The position numbers and the translations under genes were made by a program. The notes under the pieces were generated by a model. It saw only the letters and a list, made by a program, of their open reading frames with translations, did no database searches and was not told the origin of the DNA. Positions 60,461 through 64,000 of a stretch of 64,000 nucleotides of DNA are shown here, in pieces. The DNA lies in NCBI GenBank assembly GCA_945829235.1, contig CALZUA010000012.1, positions 25,407 through 89,406 on the forward strand, written 5' to 3'. The first letter of the stretch is position 1; each line of letters opens with the position of its first letter. Origin of the DNA: an uncultured Clostridia bacterium. GTDB lineage: Bacteria; Bacillota; Clostridia; Oscillospirales; Ruminococcaceae.

Positions 60461-61969
60461 ATGGATTTACGCCCCGATGAAATAACGGGCTTGATAAAAG
60501 ACCGCATCAAAAACTACAACGCGAAAATCCAGCTCGGCGATGTGGGTACGGTTGTTACCGTCGGCGACGGTATCGTTCGTATTCACGGGCTTGAAAACTG
60601 TATGCTTAACGAGCTGCTGGAATTCGAGAACGGCGTTCAGTGTATGGCGCTGAACCTCGAAGAAGAGTTTGTAGGCGCGGTTATGTTGGGCTCTGACTCG
60701 GGCATTAAAGAGGGCGACAGCGTAAAAAGAACGGGCTCAATCGTGTCCGTACCGGTCGGCGAAGAGCTGCTCGGACGCGTCGTAAACTCCCTCGGAGAGC
60801 CGCTTGACGGCAAGGGCGATATTCTCGCAAAGGAAAAGCGCCCCATCGAAAAAATCGCTTCCGGTATCATCACAAGAGAGCCCGTAACCGTTCCTCTTCA
60901 GACGGGAATTAAGGCTATCGACAGTATGATTCCGATAGGCAGAGGTCAGCGTGAGCTGATTATCGGCGACAGACAAACGGGTAAAACCGCTATCGCTATC
61001 GATACAATCATCAACCAAAAGGGCAAGGACGTTATCTGCATCTACGTTGCAATCGGTCAGAAAAACTCGACTGTTGCGGGAGTTGTTGATACGCTTTCCA
61101 GAAACGGCGCGCTCGAATACACAATCGTTGTTTCGTCAACCGCGTCCGAGCTTGCGCCCTTGCAGTACATTGCGCCTTACGCGGGCTGCACAATGGGCGA
61201 ATACTTTATGGAGCAGGGCAAGGACGTCCTCATCGTTTATGATGACCTGTCCAAGCACGCGGTCGCTTATCGTGCGCTCTCGCTGCTGCTGAAGCGCCCG
61301 CCGGGACGTGAAGCATACCCCGGCGATGTATTCTATCTCCACTCAAGACTTCTCGAGCGCGCTGCCCGTCTTAACAAGGATTACGGCGGCGGTTCGCTGA
61401 CTGCGCTTCCGATTATCGAAACGCAGGCGGGCGATGTTTCCGCGTATATCCCGACCAACGTTATCTCGATAACCGACGGTCAGATATTCCTCGAAACCGA
61501 GCTGTTCAACTCGGGCGTTCGTCCCGCAGTTAACCCCGGTATCTCGGTATCCCGTGTCGGCGGTAACGCGCAGATTAAGGCAATGAAGAAGGTTGCCGGT
61601 ACGCTGAAGCTCGACTACTCGCAGTACCGTGAATTGCAGTCGTTCTCGCAGTTCGGCTCCGATTTGGATAAGGACACGAAGGACAGACTTGCAAAGGGTG
61701 AGAGAATAGTTGAGGTTCTCAAGCAGGACCAGAACTCGCCGCTTGAGGTTGAAGAACAGGTTGTTATCATTTACGCGGTAATTCACAATTACCTCGCAAG
61801 CGTTCCGATTGAGAAAATCAAGCAGTATCAGAAGGATTTGATTGACAACATCAAGTCCACAAAGCCTGAAATTCTCGACGGAATCCGTACCACCAAAGAG
61901 CTTTCCCCCGAAAATGAAGCGGAGCTGAAAGAGGTACTTTCGAGCTTTGCCGCTACTTATGCGGGCTGA
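60461..61969 (+). CDS. atpA: ATP synthase F1 subunit alpha
   Basis: Non-catalytic nucleotide-binding subunit. Walker [14 protein letters not shown] (near 170), [12 protein letters not shown] signature near 360, and the usual N-terminal crown ([16 protein letters not shown]). Length 502 residues. GAAAGGA lies upstream of the ATG. Confidence 0.98.
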   Translation: MDLRPDEITGLIKDRIKNYNAKIQLGDVGTVVTVGDGIVRIHGLENCMLNELLEFENGVQCMALNLEEEFVGAVMLGSDSGIKEGDSVKRTGSIVSVPVGEELLGRVVNSLGEPLDGKGDILAKEKRPIEKIASGIITREPVTVPLQTGIKAIDSMIPIGRGQRELIIGDRQTGKTAIAIDTIINQKGKDVICIYVAIGQKNSTVAGVVDTLSRNGALEYTIVVSSTASELAPLQYIAPYAGCTMGEYFMEQGKDVLIVYDDLSKHAVAYRALSLLLKRPPGREAYPGDVFYLHSRLLERAARLNKDYGGGSLTALPIIETQAGDVSAYIPTNVISITDGQIFLETELFNSGVRPAVNPGISVSRVGGNAQIKAMKKVAGTLKLDYSQYRELQSFSQFGSDLDKDTKDRLAKGERIVEVLKQDQNSPLEVEEQVVIIYAVIHNYLASVPIEKIKQYQKDLIDNIKSTKPEILDGIRTTKELSPENEAELKEVLSSFAATYAG

Positions 61970-61985
61970 TAAAAGGAGTTTTTCT

Positions 61986-62114
61986 ATGAAACAGGCTGCT
62001 TTTGTACTTGGAATAGTTGGCACAACAATCGCTGTTTTCTCGGCGCTTGCTGTTGCTTGGCTGTATATTGAAAAGAAGGTTAAATATATAACCACCGAGG
62101 ACAATATCGAATAA
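61986..62114 (+). CDS. 42-residue single-helix membrane protein inside the atp operon
   Basis: AAAAGGAG lies seven bases before the ATG, 16 bases after atpA. The product is a hydrophobic helix with a positive start (MKQAAFVLGIVGTTIAVFSA, then LAVAWLYIEKK) and a charged tail (KVKYITTEDNIE). It resembles no atp subunit I know; the standard order here is atpA-atpG. The site quality, spacing and membrane-like sequence speak for a real gene. It could be an accessory or regulatory peptide of the ATP synthase. Confidence 0.7.
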   Translation: MKQAAFVLGIVGTTIAVFSALAVAWLYIEKKVKYITTEDNIE

Positions 62115-62138
62115 AAAGAGCAAAAGCCCTTGCTCTTT
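62115..62138 (+). promoter_or_regulatory. Hairpin directly before the atpG ribosome site
   Basis: A perfect 9-bp stem (AAAGAGCAA/TTGCTCTTT) with loop AAGCCC. It starts at the base after the microprotein stop and ends three bases before GGGGGTG. There is no T run, so it is more likely an RNA processing, stability or translation element than a terminator. Confidence 0.75.
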
Positions 62139-62153
62139 ACGGGGGTGATTTTA

Positions 62154-63005
62154 ATAGCAAGCGGAAATATGAAGGCAATCAAGCGGCGCATAAAATCGGT
62201 CGGCTCAACAAAGCAGATTACGAAGGCTATGCAGCTTGTTGCATCGAGTAAGCTGCGCAAGGCAAAGGCAAGAGCGGAGCAGGCTCGTCCTTATTTCAAC
62301 GAATTATACAAGACAATGTGCGAGATAGCCTCGGCAAACACCGATTTTTCCACGATTTACACCGTGAAAAGAGAAGTTAAGCACAGGCTGTTCATCGTTG
62401 TCGCAGGCGACAGAGGTCTTGCGGGCGGCTATAACTCGAACATTCTGAAAATGGCGGTTGCCGCTCACGCAAACGACGCGGAAAAACCGAAGATTATCGC
62501 AATCGGCAAAAAAGCGGGCGAGTTTTTCGCAAAGCGCGATTATGATATCGTGGCTTCCTACGCGAATATTGCTGAGGATATAAAGCCGAACACGGCGCAG
62601 GATATCGCAAATATTGCGATTGATATGTTCGCGAACGGTGAGGTTGACGAGGTTGTTGTGTTCTACACGATGTTTGTTTCGTCAATGTCACAGGAGCCGC
62701 ATAGTATGTCGGTTTTGCCGATGGATACGGTTGAGCTCGAGGACTATGGCGTGATGAGCTACGACCCGTCACCCGAGGCTGTTTTCAACAGAATTGTGCC
62801 GAGATTTACCGCGTCGCTTATCCAGTGCGCGGTAGTCGAGAGCTACGCGTCCGAGCAGGGCGCGCGCCGCACGGCAATGGAAAACGCAACGGACAACGCG
62901 GACGCAATGACGGAAAGTCTGTCGCTGCTGTACAACCGCGCTCGCCAGTCAAGCATAACCACGGAGATTATCGACATTGTGTCCGGTGCTTCGGCTCAAA
63001 GCTAA
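62154..63005 (+). CDS. atpG: ATP synthase F1 subunit gamma
   Basis: The central rotor shaft. The N-terminal helix MKAIKRRIKSVGSTKQITKA and C-terminal helix ARQSSITTEIIDIVSGA are both clear. The start is unusual: GGGGGTG (62141-62147) stands six bases before an ATA codon, which begins the family-typical ASGNMK sequence. The next ATG (62169) is 21 bases from the site and the GTG at 62145 lies inside it. I take ATA as the likely start; this is inference. Confidence 0.93.
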   Translation: MASGNMKAIKRRIKSVGSTKQITKAMQLVASSKLRKAKARAEQARPYFNELYKTMCEIASANTDFSTIYTVKREVKHRLFIVVAGDRGLAGGYNSNILKMAVAAHANDAEKPKIIAIGKKAGEFFAKRDYDIVASYANIAEDIKPNTAQDIANIAIDMFANGEVDEVVVFYTMFVSSMSQEPHSMSVLPMDTVELEDYGVMSYDPSPEAVFNRIVPRFTASLIQCAVVESYASEQGARRTAMENATDNADAMTESLSLLYNRARQSSITTEIIDIVSGASAQS

Positions 63006-63066
63006 TCTCACGAAACAGGCGTGAACGCGCTTGTTTCTAACTTCTAATCTAATAGGGAAGGACTAG

Positions 63067-64000
<934 letters not shown>

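Noticed and set aside
61343..62260. Minus-strand frame of 305 codons opposite atpA
   Set aside because: It is a shadow of the atp genes with no start signals.

Overview
The window is a contiguous piece of a chromosome from a Gram-positive anaerobe of the class Clostridia, most likely a gut or rumen member of the Oscillospiraceae/Ruminococcaceae. This is inferred from strong AGGAGG-type ribosome sites, sigma-A promoters with 17-base spacers, a THF riboswitch in front of an ECF-type vitamin transporter gene, a sensor-type [FeFe]-hydrogenase, a cellobiose phosphorylase and RNase Y. I see no rRNA or tRNA gene, no insertion sequence, no integrase and no CRISPR array.

Layout. 1-5.1 kb: the end of a MoxR-DUF58 operon, a 73-residue protein shaped like a RiPP leader, an internally duplicated protein, a lipoprotein and pyrE. 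5.1-9.4 kb: RNase Y after a long leader, then a soluble hydrogenase-chemoreceptor fusion. 9.4-12.2 kb: a TerB-type and an Abi_2-type gene, probably a small defence locus. 12.2-19.8 kb, minus strand: lipid and housekeeping genes (gpsA, a flavoprotein reductase, plsY, der, an HD hydrolase), with an unusual perfectly paired four-way-junction repeat present three times. 19.8-23.2 kb: the rpmH-rnpA-yidD-yidC-jag cluster. 23.5-32.8 kb: seven tandem genes for BspA-type leucine-rich-repeat proteins without signal peptides, plus one deleted remnant. 32.9-34.4 kb: coaX and a probable pantothenate ECF S component. 34.5-42.4 kb: an orphan minus-strand transcription unit, thrS, an SseB-like gene, a glycosyltransferase, a frameshifted SUKH-type gene, a phosphopantetheinyl transferase with a decayed partial copy, and cellobiose phosphorylase. 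42.6-54.2 kb: purD, an RNA methyltransferase with a duplicated tail, a TgpA-like/DUF58 pair, pgi, a small P-loop protein, rpmF, pfkA, THF riboswitch-folT, proC and a cyclophilin. 54.4-64 kb: an envelope group (anchored polysaccharide deacetylase, bactofilin, an anchored extracytoplasmic protein) running into the F-type ATP synthase operon, cut by the window end inside atpD.

How the genes connect. Cellobiose phosphorylase, pgi and pfkA fit a cellodextrin-to-glycolysis route. plsY and gpsA serve phospholipid synthesis. The c subunit carries a Glu/Glu-Thr ion site, which points to a Na+-coupled ATP synthase. A 42-residue one-helix membrane protein sits between atpA and atpG, and atpG appears to start at an ATA codon just after a perfect hairpin.

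Most interesting unexplained structure: (1) the 83-87-nt four-way-junction element, in which every base except three triloops is paired and whose third copy has compensatory changes; two copies lie in a tandemly duplicated Abi leader; (2) the recombining LRR array; (3) the atp-operon microprotein and the atpG start; (4) a promoter-to-terminator unit of about 285 nt opposite thrS. Partial gene-tail duplications (plsY, methyltransferase, phosphopantetheinyl transferase) recur through the window.
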